Origin: an uncultured Lachnospiraceae bacterium | GTDB lineage: Bacteria > Bacillota > Clostridia > Lachnospirales > Lachnospiraceae | DNA length: 64,000 bases | NCBI GenBank assembly: GCA_946414885.1 | Contig: CAMKQH010000012.1 | Span: 1 to 64,000, forward strand | Direction: 5' to 3' | Part shown: positions 8,512-16,524 of the stretch, one piece after another | Layout: the number at the start of each line of letters is the position of its first letter | How positions within the stretch are numbered: the stretch's first letter is position 1 | The notes under the pieces: generated by a model | Database searches by the model: none | What the model was told of the DNA's origin: nothing | What the model saw: the letters and a program-made list of their open reading frames with translations, nothing else | Program-made: the position numbers and the translations under genes

Positions 8512-10045
8512 TTTCAGCAGGAAGGAATGGATCGTGACTATCGCGGAGGCTATGGCGATCACGCTGTTTTTCGCATGGTTTTTCTACCGGAACCTCTTGT
8601 TTGCCGTTTTGCTGTCTCCCCTGGGATACGTATGGGTACGGTACGTAAAAAGGACTAAAGGGGAAAGGCGGCGGGAAGAACTCACTGAGCAGTTTAAGGA
8701 ATGCATTTTATCCACGTCCGCCTCCTTGCAGGCGGGATATGCCGTGGAAAATGCCTTCATGGAGAGCAGGGAAGACATGAGAAATCTTTACGGGGAAGGT
8801 TCCATGATCCATGAAGAATTGGAAGGAATGCGCAGGGGTCTGGTGATCAACGTGTCGCTTGAGGAGCTTCTCCTGGATCTGGGTGAGCGCAGCGGATGCG
8901 AGGAAATCTGGCAGTTTGGGCAAATGTTTTCCATCGCAAAACGGGGAGGCGGGAGCCTCACGGAGATGATCCAGACCAGCGCAAACTTGATCAGCCAAAG
9001 ATTTGAGGCACGGCGCGAGGTCCAGACCATGCTGGCAGGAAGGAAGATGGAACAGAACGTGATGCGGCTCATGCCCTTTGGGATCGCGTTCTACGTGGGA
9101 AGTACTTATCCGGGATATTTTGATCCGCTCTATGAGGACGTGGAGGGAATTGCCATTATGACAATTTGTCTTGCACTCTATCTCGCTGCGGTTTTTTGCG
9201 GCGAGAAGATCTTTCAGGGAATCTGGAATCAGATGAGCGGATTGGGTAAGCAGTCGAAGCCCATAGCCTTATCGAGAGAAGGACTTTTGGGAAAGATCGC
9301 ACCCGTTGGTGAAAAAGTATTTTCGCGTTTTGGGGGAGGAAGGAGATTGCGAGGCGGCGAAAGGCTTCGGCAGAATCTCGAAATTCTGTGCCCGGAGGAA
9401 AATAGGGAGGAACTGTTGCGAAAATATTATGGCGGGAAGATTGGATTGTCACTGCTAATCTTTCTGGCAGGCAGTTGCCTTTCCCTGATCATGGCGTTGA
9501 AGGGGGGCTCGCAGGGAGAAGAAAACCTGCCTCTTACGCTTTGGGCTTTGAGTTCGGCAGCCGCCGCAGGCATCTTTTTTCTGATGGATAAGGATCTGGG
9601 GGATCAGGTCAAAAAGAGGCGGGAACTGCTTACGCTGGGATATCCTGACTTTGTGCACGGGCTGGCACTCTACCTTGTGGCGGGAATGACGATACGCGCG
9701 GCCTTTGGAAAGCTGGCAGCGACGAATGAGCTTGCGGCATATGCCTGCCGGGAGATGCAGGCGGGACAGTCTGAGCGGGTGGCATACGAGCACTTTGGGA
9801 AAAGGGCTGGCCCGCGGGAATACGTAAGGTTAAGCACGCTTCTTTGCCAGAACCTGAAAAAAGGTTCAAATGCACTGCTTTCCCGGTTGGAGGAGGAAGC
9901 ATTATTGTCGGCGGAGGGCCGGATCCAGAGTGGAAAGCGCCTTGGGGAAGAGGCGGAAACCAAGCTTTTGATCCCAATGGTCATGCTGCTTGCCACGGTG
10001 ATGCTTATGATCATGATACCGGCCTTTTCCATGATGGGCACGTAA
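8426..10045 (+). CDS. Fused TadB-TadC-like membrane platform protein (two T2SSF domains)
   Basis: The inner-membrane platform of Tad pili is normally two proteins, TadB and TadC. Here one uninterrupted 539-residue frame contains both. Residues 1-269 look like TadB: paired membrane segments around 30-65, a T2SSF domain (LTEQFKECILSTSASLQAG), and membrane segments to about 265. Residues 270-539 look like TadC: LRQNLEIL, a KIGLSLLIFLAG membrane segment, then DFVHGLALYLVAGMT and a final hydrophobic pair. The ATG at 9233 (residue 270) falls exactly at the junction, with AGGGA 12 bases upstream, so internal initiation could also make a separate TadC. The start at 8426 follows AGGAAG; 8471 is an alternative. 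Confidence 0.85.
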   Translation: MERFLGNWCEKKHSRMKTSLKRLDYHQYDFSRKEWIVTIAEAMAITLFFAWFFYRNLLFAVLLSPLGYVWVRYVKRTKGERRREELTEQFKECILSTSASLQAGYAVENAFMESREDMRNLYGEGSMIHEELEGMRRGLVINVSLEELLLDLGERSGCEEIWQFGQMFSIAKRGGGSLTEMIQTSANLISQRFEARREVQTMLAGRKMEQNVMRLMPFGIAFYVGSTYPGYFDPLYEDVEGIAIMTICLALYLAAVFCGEKIFQGIWNQMSGLGKQSKPIALSREGLLGKIAPVGEKVFSRFGGGRRLRGGERLRQNLEILCPEENREELLRKYYGGKIGLSLLIFLAGSCLSLIMALKGGSQGEENLPLTLWALSSAAAAGIFFLMDKDLGDQVKKRRELLTLGYPDFVHGLALYLVAGMTIRAAFGKLAATNELAAYACREMQAGQSERVAYEHFGKRAGPREYVRLSTLLCQNLKKGSNALLSRLEEEALLSAEGRIQSGKRLGEEAETKLLIPMVMLLATVMLMIMIPAFSMMGT

Positions 10046-10077
10046 ACAATCGATGAATCTGTAAAGGGAGGAAACAT

Positions 10078-10248
10078 ATGTTAAAGAATTGGAAGGACCT
10101 AATCAAAGACGAAGAAGGAATGGGGACGGTGGAAGTGATCCTCATAATCGTGGTGCTGGTGGGATTGGTTTTGATCTTTAAGGAACAGATCACGAAAATC
10201 GTCAATTCGATCTTTAACAAGATCACAAAACAAACGGAAAAGATATGA
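10078..10248 (+). CDS. Flp1-family type IVb prepilin (56 aa)
   Basis: A 56-residue major-pilin candidate. The sequence begins with a short charged leader, then EEGMGTVEVILIIVVLVG. Cleavage after Gly14 would leave Glu at +5 (Glu19), the class IVb rule, followed by a hydrophobic helix and a short Lys/Asn/Thr tail. AAAGGGAGGAAAC precedes the ATG. Its stop overlaps the next start (ATGATG at 10245). It would be exported and assembled by the surrounding Tad genes after cleavage by an A24 peptidase. It is the only Flp-type pilin seen in the operon. Confidence 0.9.
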   Translation: MLKNWKDLIKDEEGMGTVEVILIIVVLVGLVLIFKEQITKIVNSIFNKITKQTEKI

Positions 10249-11717
10249 TGAAAACTCGGAGAATGCCGGCATATCTCACGGTTTACCTCGCGCTGACGCT
10301 GGGGGTCATGATGACGCTGTGTCTTGCTTTGATCGAAGGAAGCAGATATGGTGCCTTCCAGTTGGAGTCCGTTTGCATTGCGGACACCTGCATGGACAGC
10401 GTGATGGCGGAATATCACAGGGAACTGTTCCGGCGCTATAACATGCTTGCCATAGATATGTCTTATGGGACGGAATATGCGAGCAGGACAAATCTGGAGG
10501 GCAGACTTGCGTGGTATCTGGATCTGAATCTGCAAAAACCTGCGAATAATAAGTTGGAACAGTTTGCAAATGCAAGGTACAAGGATTTTCTGAGAATGCG
10601 TCTGGAAAATGCCAACGTCACGGAGTATTCCCTGATGACGGATTTTGACGGAGCGGTGTTCCGGAGAAAGGCGGCAGAGGCCATCCGGGATGATCTGGGA
10701 TTGGAGGCGATGCGGGAAGCAATCGAATGGATGAAACTGGTTAGGAATTATCACATGGATTCCTGGGACGTCGAAGCCCAAAAGCGTGCGGTGGACGAGC
10801 AGATTGCCGCCTATCAGGGGAAGGAAGTAACGGGAAAGGACGGTGAAAGCGTCACGCTGGATTTTGAGAATCCCACTGCGAGCGTGGAGAATCAAAAGAG
10901 GATAGGAATCCTTTGGCAAGTCATGGGGGAAGCGCCTGTCTCGGCGAAAGCGATGATCAACTCAAATCTAGTGCGCCAAAGGCGAAAGAATGGCAACGTA
11001 AGCCTTGGGAACCTTTCCTTGGAGACGGAGGACGCGCTGCAGGAATTTGCGGAAGACATTCTTTTTGTGGAATACCTGCGAGCCTACTTCGGCTGTTATG
11101 ATCATCCCAAGGAAGATTGCGTGCTGGATTATGAATTAGAGTACGTCATTGCCGGAAAAACCAGTGACGCAAGCAATCTAAATGACACGCTGCTCCGTTT
11201 GCTTGCCCTGCGCGAAGCGGCCAATGCAACGTATCTGTATTCAGATGGGACAAAGCGGGAAGAAGCTGATCTGGTGGCCCTGGCATTGAGCACGCTTCTT
11301 GGGGTTCCGGAATTGCAAGGACTGTTCCAGACGTCGATCCTCTTGGGATGGGCATACGTGGAGAGCGTGTATGACCTTCGCGTATTAATCCATGGCGGAA
11401 AGGTGCCGCTGATGAAGAGTCCGGGCACTTGGCATTACGGTCTGGCTTCCGCCTTGCAGGGTATTTGGGATTTGCAGGGAACGGCAGAAGAAAGGCCTGG
11501 CTTGTCCTATCAGGATTACTTAAGGATCCTGCTTCTCATGGGGGATAAGCATGAGATGAGTTATCGCGCGATGGACGTGATGGAAGCGAACTTGAGGCTA
11601 ACGGCTGGAAATAAGGCTTTTCGCATGGATGCCTGTTGCGTAGGGATCAAGACCAGGATTGCCTTGGAAAGCGCGTACGGATACAGGCAGGAACTTTGGG
11701 AAGAGAAAAAATATTAA
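10245..11717 (+). CDS. DUF5702-type Tad operon protein (TadG/pseudopilin-like)
   Basis: A 490-residue protein with one N-terminal membrane segment (MPAYLTVYLALTLGVMM, about 6-32) and a large region predicted outside the membrane. The start of the helix followed by IEGSRYGAFQLE resembles the DUF5702 family found in Clostridia Tad clusters. The mature part is helical, acidic and without catalytic motifs that I recognise. By position it corresponds to the minor pseudopilin or TadG-like slot. It overlaps the flp gene by four bases and the next frame begins shortly after its end, so it is translated as part of the operon. Confidence 0.75.
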   Translation: MMKTRRMPAYLTVYLALTLGVMMTLCLALIEGSRYGAFQLESVCIADTCMDSVMAEYHRELFRRYNMLAIDMSYGTEYASRTNLEGRLAWYLDLNLQKPANNKLEQFANARYKDFLRMRLENANVTEYSLMTDFDGAVFRRKAAEAIRDDLGLEAMREAIEWMKLVRNYHMDSWDVEAQKRAVDEQIAAYQGKEVTGKDGESVTLDFENPTASVENQKRIGILWQVMGEAPVSAKAMINSNLVRQRRKNGNVSLGNLSLETEDALQEFAEDILFVEYLRAYFGCYDHPKEDCVLDYELEYVIAGKTSDASNLNDTLLRLLALREAANATYLYSDGTKREEADLVALALSTLLGVPELQGLFQTSILLGWAYVESVYDLRVLIHGGKVPLMKSPGTWHYGLASALQGIWDLQGTAEERPGLSYQDYLRILLLMGDKHEMSYRAMDVMEANLRLTAGNKAFRMDACCVGIKTRIALESAYGYRQELWEEKKY

Positions 11718-11737
11718 AGGAAAGGAGGAGCGCGGCG

Positions 11738-12742
11738 ATGTCCTCTCCGTGGAAAAAACATCCCATACAAAATAATAGAAAAGGAAAAAATAAACAAGCA
11801 CCTTCTTTGAATCTTACAAACAACCCTGTCAGACTCATTCTGAGTCTGTTTACCCATCAAGATCTAGTTTGCCATAAAGTATCTCCTTCCGCGGAGGGGA
11901 CGTCACCGCGCTCTTTCTTTTCAAAGTTTTGGAAGGCATCCATGACGGTGGAAGCCTCGTTGGTACTGCCTATGTTTCTCCTTTTTTTCCTGACGCTGGG
12001 AAGCAGCATGGAAATCCTGAGGTTCCACGGCAAGATGGCCATGGCGCTCTGGAACGCCGGCAGGGAAACCTGTCTCTACGGGACGGCATTGGAGGAGTTT
12101 CGGGGAATTGGCGGAGCAAAAGAAAAACAAGAGGCGTCAGGACTTTGGGAGACCGTGGGTAATCTGGCGTTTTCGCAGGCATACGTGAGGGGAAAGGTAG
12201 AGGAATCCCTGGGAAATGAGTATTTGGGGGAAGCGCCGGTTGCAAACGGAGCGGCTGGTTTGCATTATTGGGGGGGCTCCATACTAAATCAAGATGATCT
12301 TGTGGAGATTGTCGTAAGCTATCAGGCAGAGCCCAAGTGGACCGTTCAGGGATTTCAAAGCTTTTGGATGGAGAATCATTTTTACGGACGCCTGTGGACG
12401 GGTTTTGAAATCAAGGAGACGGACAATGCCTTATTCTATCTTGCGGAAAATGCAGAGGTATACCACCGGAGTGCGGAGTGCAGTCATATTAAGCTGAATC
12501 CGGAAGAGATTTGGACGGTTGCTTTGGCGAATGCGAGAAATGCAGACGGCAGTCGCTACCGGGCCTGCACCATATGCGCAAAGGGAACCATGCCGGAGAG
12601 GATATGGGTATCTCCGGAGGGAGACTGTTATCATTACGTAAGGGATTGTCCCGGATTGAAACGAACGGTCCGTGCGGTTACCTGGGAGGTCGCAAGGAAG
12701 TACAGACCTTGTTCAAGATGTGGGGAGAAAAAGGGAAAATGA
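11738..12742 (+). CDS. TadE-like pseudopilin with Cys-rich C-terminal domain
   Basis: Start at the ATG 11738 after AAAGGAGGAG gives 334 residues. A long basic N-terminal region (about 1-68) precedes a pilin-like helix: KASMTVEASLVLPMFLLFF. Cleavage after that Ala would put Glu at +5, as in TadE proteins. The extracytoplasmic part ends in two repeats of a Cys pattern: CSH...CTIC (about 245-285) and C...CPGLKR...CSRC (about 300-330). These look like small metal-binding or disulphide units of the kind seen in Ada-type and excalibur-like domains, but I cannot name the family. Its stop overlaps the ATG of the second prepilin peptidase. Confidence 0.75.
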   Translation: MSSPWKKHPIQNNRKGKNKQAPSLNLTNNPVRLILSLFTHQDLVCHKVSPSAEGTSPRSFFSKFWKASMTVEASLVLPMFLLFFLTLGSSMEILRFHGKMAMALWNAGRETCLYGTALEEFRGIGGAKEKQEASGLWETVGNLAFSQAYVRGKVEESLGNEYLGEAPVANGAAGLHYWGGSILNQDDLVEIVVSYQAEPKWTVQGFQSFWMENHFYGRLWTGFEIKETDNALFYLAENAEVYHRSAECSHIKLNPEEIWTVALANARNADGSRYRACTICAKGTMPERIWVSPEGDCYHYVRDCPGLKRTVRAVTWEVARKYRPCSRCGEKKGK

Positions 12743-13173
12743 TCATTGCGTTGGGAACCATGATCTATCTCGGCATACTGGCCGTGATGGATGCAAGGAA
12801 AAGAGAGTTGCCCACGTGGTTGCTCCTTGCGGGAAGCGTAGCGGCAATTTTGGCAGCCGTTTGGTTTTTGGCAAATGAAGGCGTAACGTGGGAAGGATTG
12901 ATGCTAGGCGCAGTCCCGGGCGGAATTATTCTTGCACTGGCAGGCATAGGGGGCGGGGCGGGAGCCGGCGACGGGATCGTGTTACTGCAGGTGAATCTGC
13001 TGTTATTACTGGACAAGGTTGTGATCGCGTTTGCGCTTAGTTTGATGCTGATGGGAATCTTTGCAGCGGCGCTGCTGATGCTGAAAAAGGGAGCTAAGGA
13101 TACAAGACTTCCGTACGTGCCGTTTCTCTGGCTGGGATGCCTGGGAGCTTTTTGTATCTGTGGAATAACGTAG
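12739..13173 (+). CDS. Second A24-family prepilin peptidase
   Basis: A 144-residue integral membrane protein with about five hydrophobic segments. Catalytic Asp motifs are MDARKRELPTWL near residue 15 and GGAGAGDGIV in the middle, so it should be active. It lacks the N-methyltransferase domain of full PilD. The start overlaps the upstream stop as ATGA. Sequence is clearly different from the first peptidase at 5728, so this is not a recent duplication. It lies between two TadE-like genes and may be dedicated to them; this is inference from position. Confidence 0.85.
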   Translation: MIIALGTMIYLGILAVMDARKRELPTWLLLAGSVAAILAAVWFLANEGVTWEGLMLGAVPGGIILALAGIGGGAGAGDGIVLLQVNLLLLLDKVVIAFALSLMLMGIFAAALLMLKKGAKDTRLPYVPFLWLGCLGAFCICGIT

Positions 13174-13186
13174 CGAGGTGAAACGA

Positions 13187-13666
13187 ATGAAGGGAAACGT
13201 CAAAGAAAACACGCTTGCGGGCCTGCGGCAAGGAGATTTACGCAGGAGCGGCGTAAAAGCATATTTCACCGTGGAGGCGTCACTGGTAATGCCCATAGTG
13301 ATCGGAAGCATCGTTTTCATCATGGGGTTTTTGTTGTTCTGGTATAACCGGTGCTTGATGGAACAGGATCTAAGCATGTTTACGGTAAAAGGTTCCCAGG
13401 TAAACATTGATGATCCGGAGAGGTTTTTAGGTGAACTGAGGGACTGGCAGCGTGATAACTTTTCCGAGAAATACTATGGCTGGGCGAGGGAAGGAATCAC
13501 GTATTCCCGGGAACGAAACGTGATCAGATTGAACGAAAAAGGAAAAATGATCCTGGGAGACCGGATCTGGAAGGCCGAAGTCACAGGCTCGGCCCTGCGA
13601 ATGAATGCCGCCTCTTTTTTGAGAACGTGCAGAAGAACAAGCATAGCGTTGGAGGATAAGAAATGA
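13187..13666 (+). CDS. TadE/F-like pseudopilin
   Basis: A 159-residue protein. A basic leader of about 24 residues is followed by AYFTVEASLVMPIVIGSIVFI, again allowing cleavage after Ala with Glu at +5. The mature domain is about 130 residues, mixed alpha/beta by composition, with no recognised motif. The ATG at 13187 has GAGGTG upstream; a GTG at 13178 would add three residues. It overlaps the next gene by four bases. Role: minor pseudopilin of the Tad machine, by family and position. Confidence 0.8.
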   Translation: MKGNVKENTLAGLRQGDLRRSGVKAYFTVEASLVMPIVIGSIVFIMGFLLFWYNRCLMEQDLSMFTVKGSQVNIDDPERFLGELRDWQRDNFSEKYYGWAREGITYSRERNVIRLNEKGKMILGDRIWKAEVTGSALRMNAASFLRTCRRTSIALEDKK

Positions 13667-14817
13667 ATGCAGAGTACGTCAGAAATTTGCACAGTAATTA
13701 CGTAAGGTTGTTGTTGGACGGAAAACCAGAGGAAAAGAAGTATCAGTATTGCATCTTGAGCAGGGGCGGGATCAAGGGACTGCTTCCCTGCAGTCTGCGT
13801 TATTTGGATGGAGGGGCCTATCTTTACTATGACATTACGTCGAAACAAAACCTCGTGCAGTTCTATCAAAAGGGAAACATTTCAAGGGAGTGGCTTATGG
13901 ATTTTATGGGCAGCTTTAGGCGGCTGCAAAGGGAATTGGAACGCTTTCTGCTGAGGGAAGAGAACGTCATTTGGGATCCAAGGCACGTGTTTCAGGATTT
14001 GGAACGTCCGGAATTTTCTTTTATGTACGTGCCCTATTGTGAGGAAGAGAGTTCGTTTTTAAGATTCCTTTCCTTCCTGGTGGAAAAGGTTGATTATGAT
14101 GACCAGGAATTGGTGGAGTGCGTTTATAAGATGTATGAGCAGTATGAGAAAAATGGGGAAACTTATCTTCAGGAACAGATTTTTAGAGATGCGAAAGTTT
14201 TGGAGAAAAAGAGGGAAGAGAAAAAGCGGGAAGAGATAAAATCTGAAGAGATTAGGGCGGAGGAACCCATACAGGTTCGTAAGACGGAACAGGCTGATGC
14301 ATGGAAAGCAATGGAGTTAAGCGATGCGCCGGATGCCGGAACTCCCAGAAAACTATTTGGATTATTTGAAAATAAGAAAGGGAAAAAGACGAAGGAGAAG
14401 GAACGGCGCGAGGAATACCAAGAGAGCATGCAACAACTGATCAGCGGATATGCCGTTGCAGAAGAAACGGAGTACGAGGAGGGATACGGCAGAACGACGT
14501 TTTTGATGCAAAAGCCGGAGAAAAAGGAACAGACGCACCGGCTGTATTTTGCAGACGGAAGAAAGGCGTCGGAGCTATCAACGACAAACCTCCTGATCGG
14601 CAAGTATAAAGAAAAGGTTGACCTTTATCTGGCAGATGATTCCGTATCACGCATGCATGCCCGGATCCTGCGCGATCAGGAGGATTATTATTTGGAGGAC
14701 GAGAATTCCACTAACGGAACGTTTTGCAACAAAACCCGTCTTCAGCCATATGAGAGAAAAAAGCTTGAACCTGGTGACGAACTTTGCATTGGAAACGTAG
14801 TTTTGTTATTCCGTTAA
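13663..14817 (+). CDS. DUF6382 and FHA domain protein
   Basis: A 384-residue cytoplasmic protein at the end of the Tad operon. Residues 1-180 match DUF6382, seen in Clostridia Tad loci. A Glu/Lys-rich coiled linker (about 175-270) follows. Residues 300-384 form an FHA domain, which binds phosphothreonine: LLIGKYKEKVD, then DSVSRMHARI and ENSTNGTF are the canonical binding-loop motifs. It suggests that Ser/Thr phosphorylation signals to the pilus machine; no Ser/Thr kinase gene is in this window. No convincing terminator follows, but a new promoter starts at 14863. Confidence 0.88.
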   Translation: MNAEYVRNLHSNYVRLLLDGKPEEKKYQYCILSRGGIKGLLPCSLRYLDGGAYLYYDITSKQNLVQFYQKGNISREWLMDFMGSFRRLQRELERFLLREENVIWDPRHVFQDLERPEFSFMYVPYCEEESSFLRFLSFLVEKVDYDDQELVECVYKMYEQYEKNGETYLQEQIFRDAKVLEKKREEKKREEIKSEEIRAEEPIQVRKTEQADAWKAMELSDAPDAGTPRKLFGLFENKKGKKTKEKERREEYQESMQQLISGYAVAEETEYEEGYGRTTFLMQKPEKKEQTHRLYFADGRKASELSTTNLLIGKYKEKVDLYLADDSVSRMHARILRDQEDYYLEDENSTNGTFCNKTRLQPYERKKLEPGDELCIGNVVLLFR

Positions 14818-14862
14818 ACGGTTTTTAGTGAAAAACTTTTTCAATAAAAAAACGGGTTTTCC

Positions 14863-14891
14863 TTTACGTTAAGAAAGCAATCATATATAAT
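14863..14891 (+). promoter_or_regulatory. Sigma-A-type promoter upstream of the FakA-like gene
   Basis: TTTACG (14863-14868), 17-base spacer, TATAAT (14886-14891). It lies 53 bases before the ATG at 14944, which has a strong AAAGGAGGAAAAG site. Confidence 0.7.
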
Positions 14892-14943
14892 CTGAGTTGC
14901 GGGAATCATCGAGTAAGGAAGGATTGCAAAAGGAGGAAAAGAA

Positions 14944-15195
14944 ATGCTGGAATTTCGTTATGATACGCAGCTTTTGATCGAGGGAACCGGATTGGACGAG
15001 GATGAGATCACGGATTATATCACGGAGCATTTACAGGGAGATTGCCTCTTGGCGGTTGGCGACGACGAACTGATCAAGGTACACTTCCACACCAACGAGC
15101 CCTGGAAGCTTTTGGAATATGCCAGAAGTCTTGGCGAGATCTATGACATTGTCGTGGAAGACATGGATCGTCAGGCGAGAGGACTTCACGGTTAA
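14944..15195 (+). CDS. Small FakA/DAK-type C-terminal domain protein
   Basis: An 83-residue protein that matches only one domain of the fatty-acid kinase FakA. The pattern CLLAVGDDELIKVHFHTNEPW followed by LGEIYDI corresponds to the VVGDDxLVKVHVHT segment of the FakA C-terminal half. The ATP-binding DhaL/Dak2 domain is absent. It has its own promoter, its own strong ribosome site and its own terminator at 15206, so it looks like an intact small gene and not debris. Similar short proteins annotated as kinase to dihydroxyacetone kinase occur in Lachnospiraceae (from memory). It may bind a partner kinase or fatty-acid-binding DegV protein; function is unproven. Confidence 0.75.
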   Translation: MLEFRYDTQLLIEGTGLDEDEITDYITEHLQGDCLLAVGDDELIKVHFHTNEPWKLLEYARSLGEIYDIVVEDMDRQARGLHG

Positions 15196-15205
15196 GAAAA
15201 AAGAT

Positions 15206-15237
15206 GGACTGGCAGATTTGCCAGTCCTATTTTATTA
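15206..15237. terminator. Bidirectional intrinsic terminator
   Basis: GGACTGGCA (15206-15214) pairs perfectly with TGCCAGTCC (15219-15227) around a GATT loop. A T-rich run follows on the + strand and an A-run (15196-15203) precedes it, so it can end transcription of both the FakA-like gene and the convergent esterase gene. Confidence 0.88.
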
Positions 15238-16302
15238 CCAATTCATGATTTCGCGCATCCCGGAGATCAATACGTTTGCCGCCTTTTCGTGGGCGGACTC
15301 CAGGGGATGATAGTCGGAAACGTAACCAACGGAGGCATCCTGCTCGGGAAGACGGAGCGTAGTGATCCGCTGATCGCCAGTCTCCTCGGAATATGCTTTC
15401 ACGGCCTTGCAGATCCAAGGGTAGAGCCGGTCACCCATGAGCCCAAGAACACAGATGAGCATGGCGTCCGGATTGTGCTTGCGGACTACCTTTAAGAATG
15501 CGGCGTAGCAGTCAGCGTACTCTTGCTGCCGGTCCGTAAATTCCTGACAGTAACTGTCGTCATTCGTGCCAAGATTGATCACGACGGCGTCCGGACGATA
15601 TTGCGAAAAGTCCCAGGGTACGTCCGAAGGGGCAGGCTGACCTGCCATGGCGTCATAGGTAAAGCCCATGGATTCATAGTAATCAGGGATTCTCTGATTT
15701 GTCATCTTTACGGTAGGATCGCCAGTGTAACCGGAAATGATCCCATAGCCGCTGATGGAGAACATGGAATAATCAGCGTTTAGCGCGCGGGCCGTCTTAT
15801 AGGCATATGCCCTGGTCACGTCCTCCGTCGCAGTCTTAAAAGGAATCAAGGGATCCTCGGTATCGATCCCGTAACCACAGGTGATGGAATCGCCGATGAA
15901 CTCGATTTTCCTGTCTTTGGCGGGCGTGGCCCTTACGGTTTCACCGTCTGCGATTTCCAAGGGAGCGATTCCCGCCAGGGACATGGCGCATTCGGAGAGC
16001 TTGATCACGCGGATGACGGATTTCTTTCTTTTGGGGCTTTCCGCAACGCGGAGTTTGGTTTCCTTTGCGGAGAGCTGCAGGTCAAAGGAACGGACGTCGT
16101 CCACGTACACGGCAACGCGGGCATAGTTTTGTTCATTGTTTGGAAGCTCTGCGGCACCTCCACCGAGAAGCGTTAACGTAAGGCCGTTTCCTTCATACTC
16201 AAATTCTATGCCGGAGCCGGAAAGGTAAAGGTAAAGACAATCCTTTGACAAGAAGGTGCGCCCTAAATATTTTACGTTCGTTGCATTCCATTCGACTTTC
16301 AT
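15235..16302 (-). CDS. SGNH/GDSL esterase, CE2-like carbohydrate acetylesterase
   Basis: Probably removes acetyl groups from plant polysaccharide or its oligosaccharides. Residues 1-130 form an N-terminal beta-sandwich-like domain and the rest an SGNH hydrolase domain, the two-domain plan of CE2 esterases. Motifs: IEFIGDSITCGYG with the nucleophile Ser, INLGTNDDSY with the oxyanion Asn, and DYHPLESAHEKAA with the catalytic His. There is no signal peptide, so it likely acts on imported substrates. The ATG at 16302 has GAGGAAA eight bases before it; an ATG at 16317 adds five residues. It is the second minus-strand gene of the window and converges on the terminator at 15206. GH43 and galactokinase genes nearby fit a sugar-use role. 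Confidence 0.88.
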   Translation of the reverse strand: MKVEWNATNVKYLGRTFLSKDCLYLYLSGSGIEFEYEGNGLTLTLLGGGAAELPNNEQNYARVAVYVDDVRSFDLQLSAKETKLRVAESPKRKKSVIRVIKLSECAMSLAGIAPLEIADGETVRATPAKDRKIEFIGDSITCGYGIDTEDPLIPFKTATEDVTRAYAYKTARALNADYSMFSISGYGIISGYTGDPTVKMTNQRIPDYYESMGFTYDAMAGQPAPSDVPWDFSQYRPDAVVINLGTNDDSYCQEFTDRQQEYADCYAAFLKVVRKHNPDAMLICVLGLMGDRLYPWICKAVKAYSEETGDQRITTLRLPEQDASVGYVSDYHPLESAHEKAANVLISGMREIMNW

Positions 16303-16467
16303 AAACGATTTCCTCATGCGTGGTATTTTTATTGTATGACCAATGCATTCATTCTATCATTTGTAAGGAGGGGAGTCAACGTACGTTACGGTTTCAAACG
16401 CCGTTTTTCCTTGATTTATGAATTTTTCAGGAGTTTATATATTTTATGTCGCTTTTCCATTAATTTA

Positions 16468-16476
16468 TGTTATAAT
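16468..16476 (+). promoter_or_regulatory. Extended -10 promoter of the sensor kinase operon
   Basis: TGTTATAAT: TG, one base, then TATAAT (16471-16476). No good -35 is seen at 16-18 bases. The region around it (16420-16480) is markedly AT-rich. Confidence 0.6.
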
Positions 16477-16524
16477 GAAGCAAAATCACTTGCTTACAAG
16501 GAAAGGAGAGGCGGGTTAAGAGGC

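Noticed and set aside
14828..14842. Palindrome TGAAAAACTTTTTCA as a terminator of the Tad operon
   Set aside because: The loop would be only one base and the stem is all A/T except its ends; too weak.
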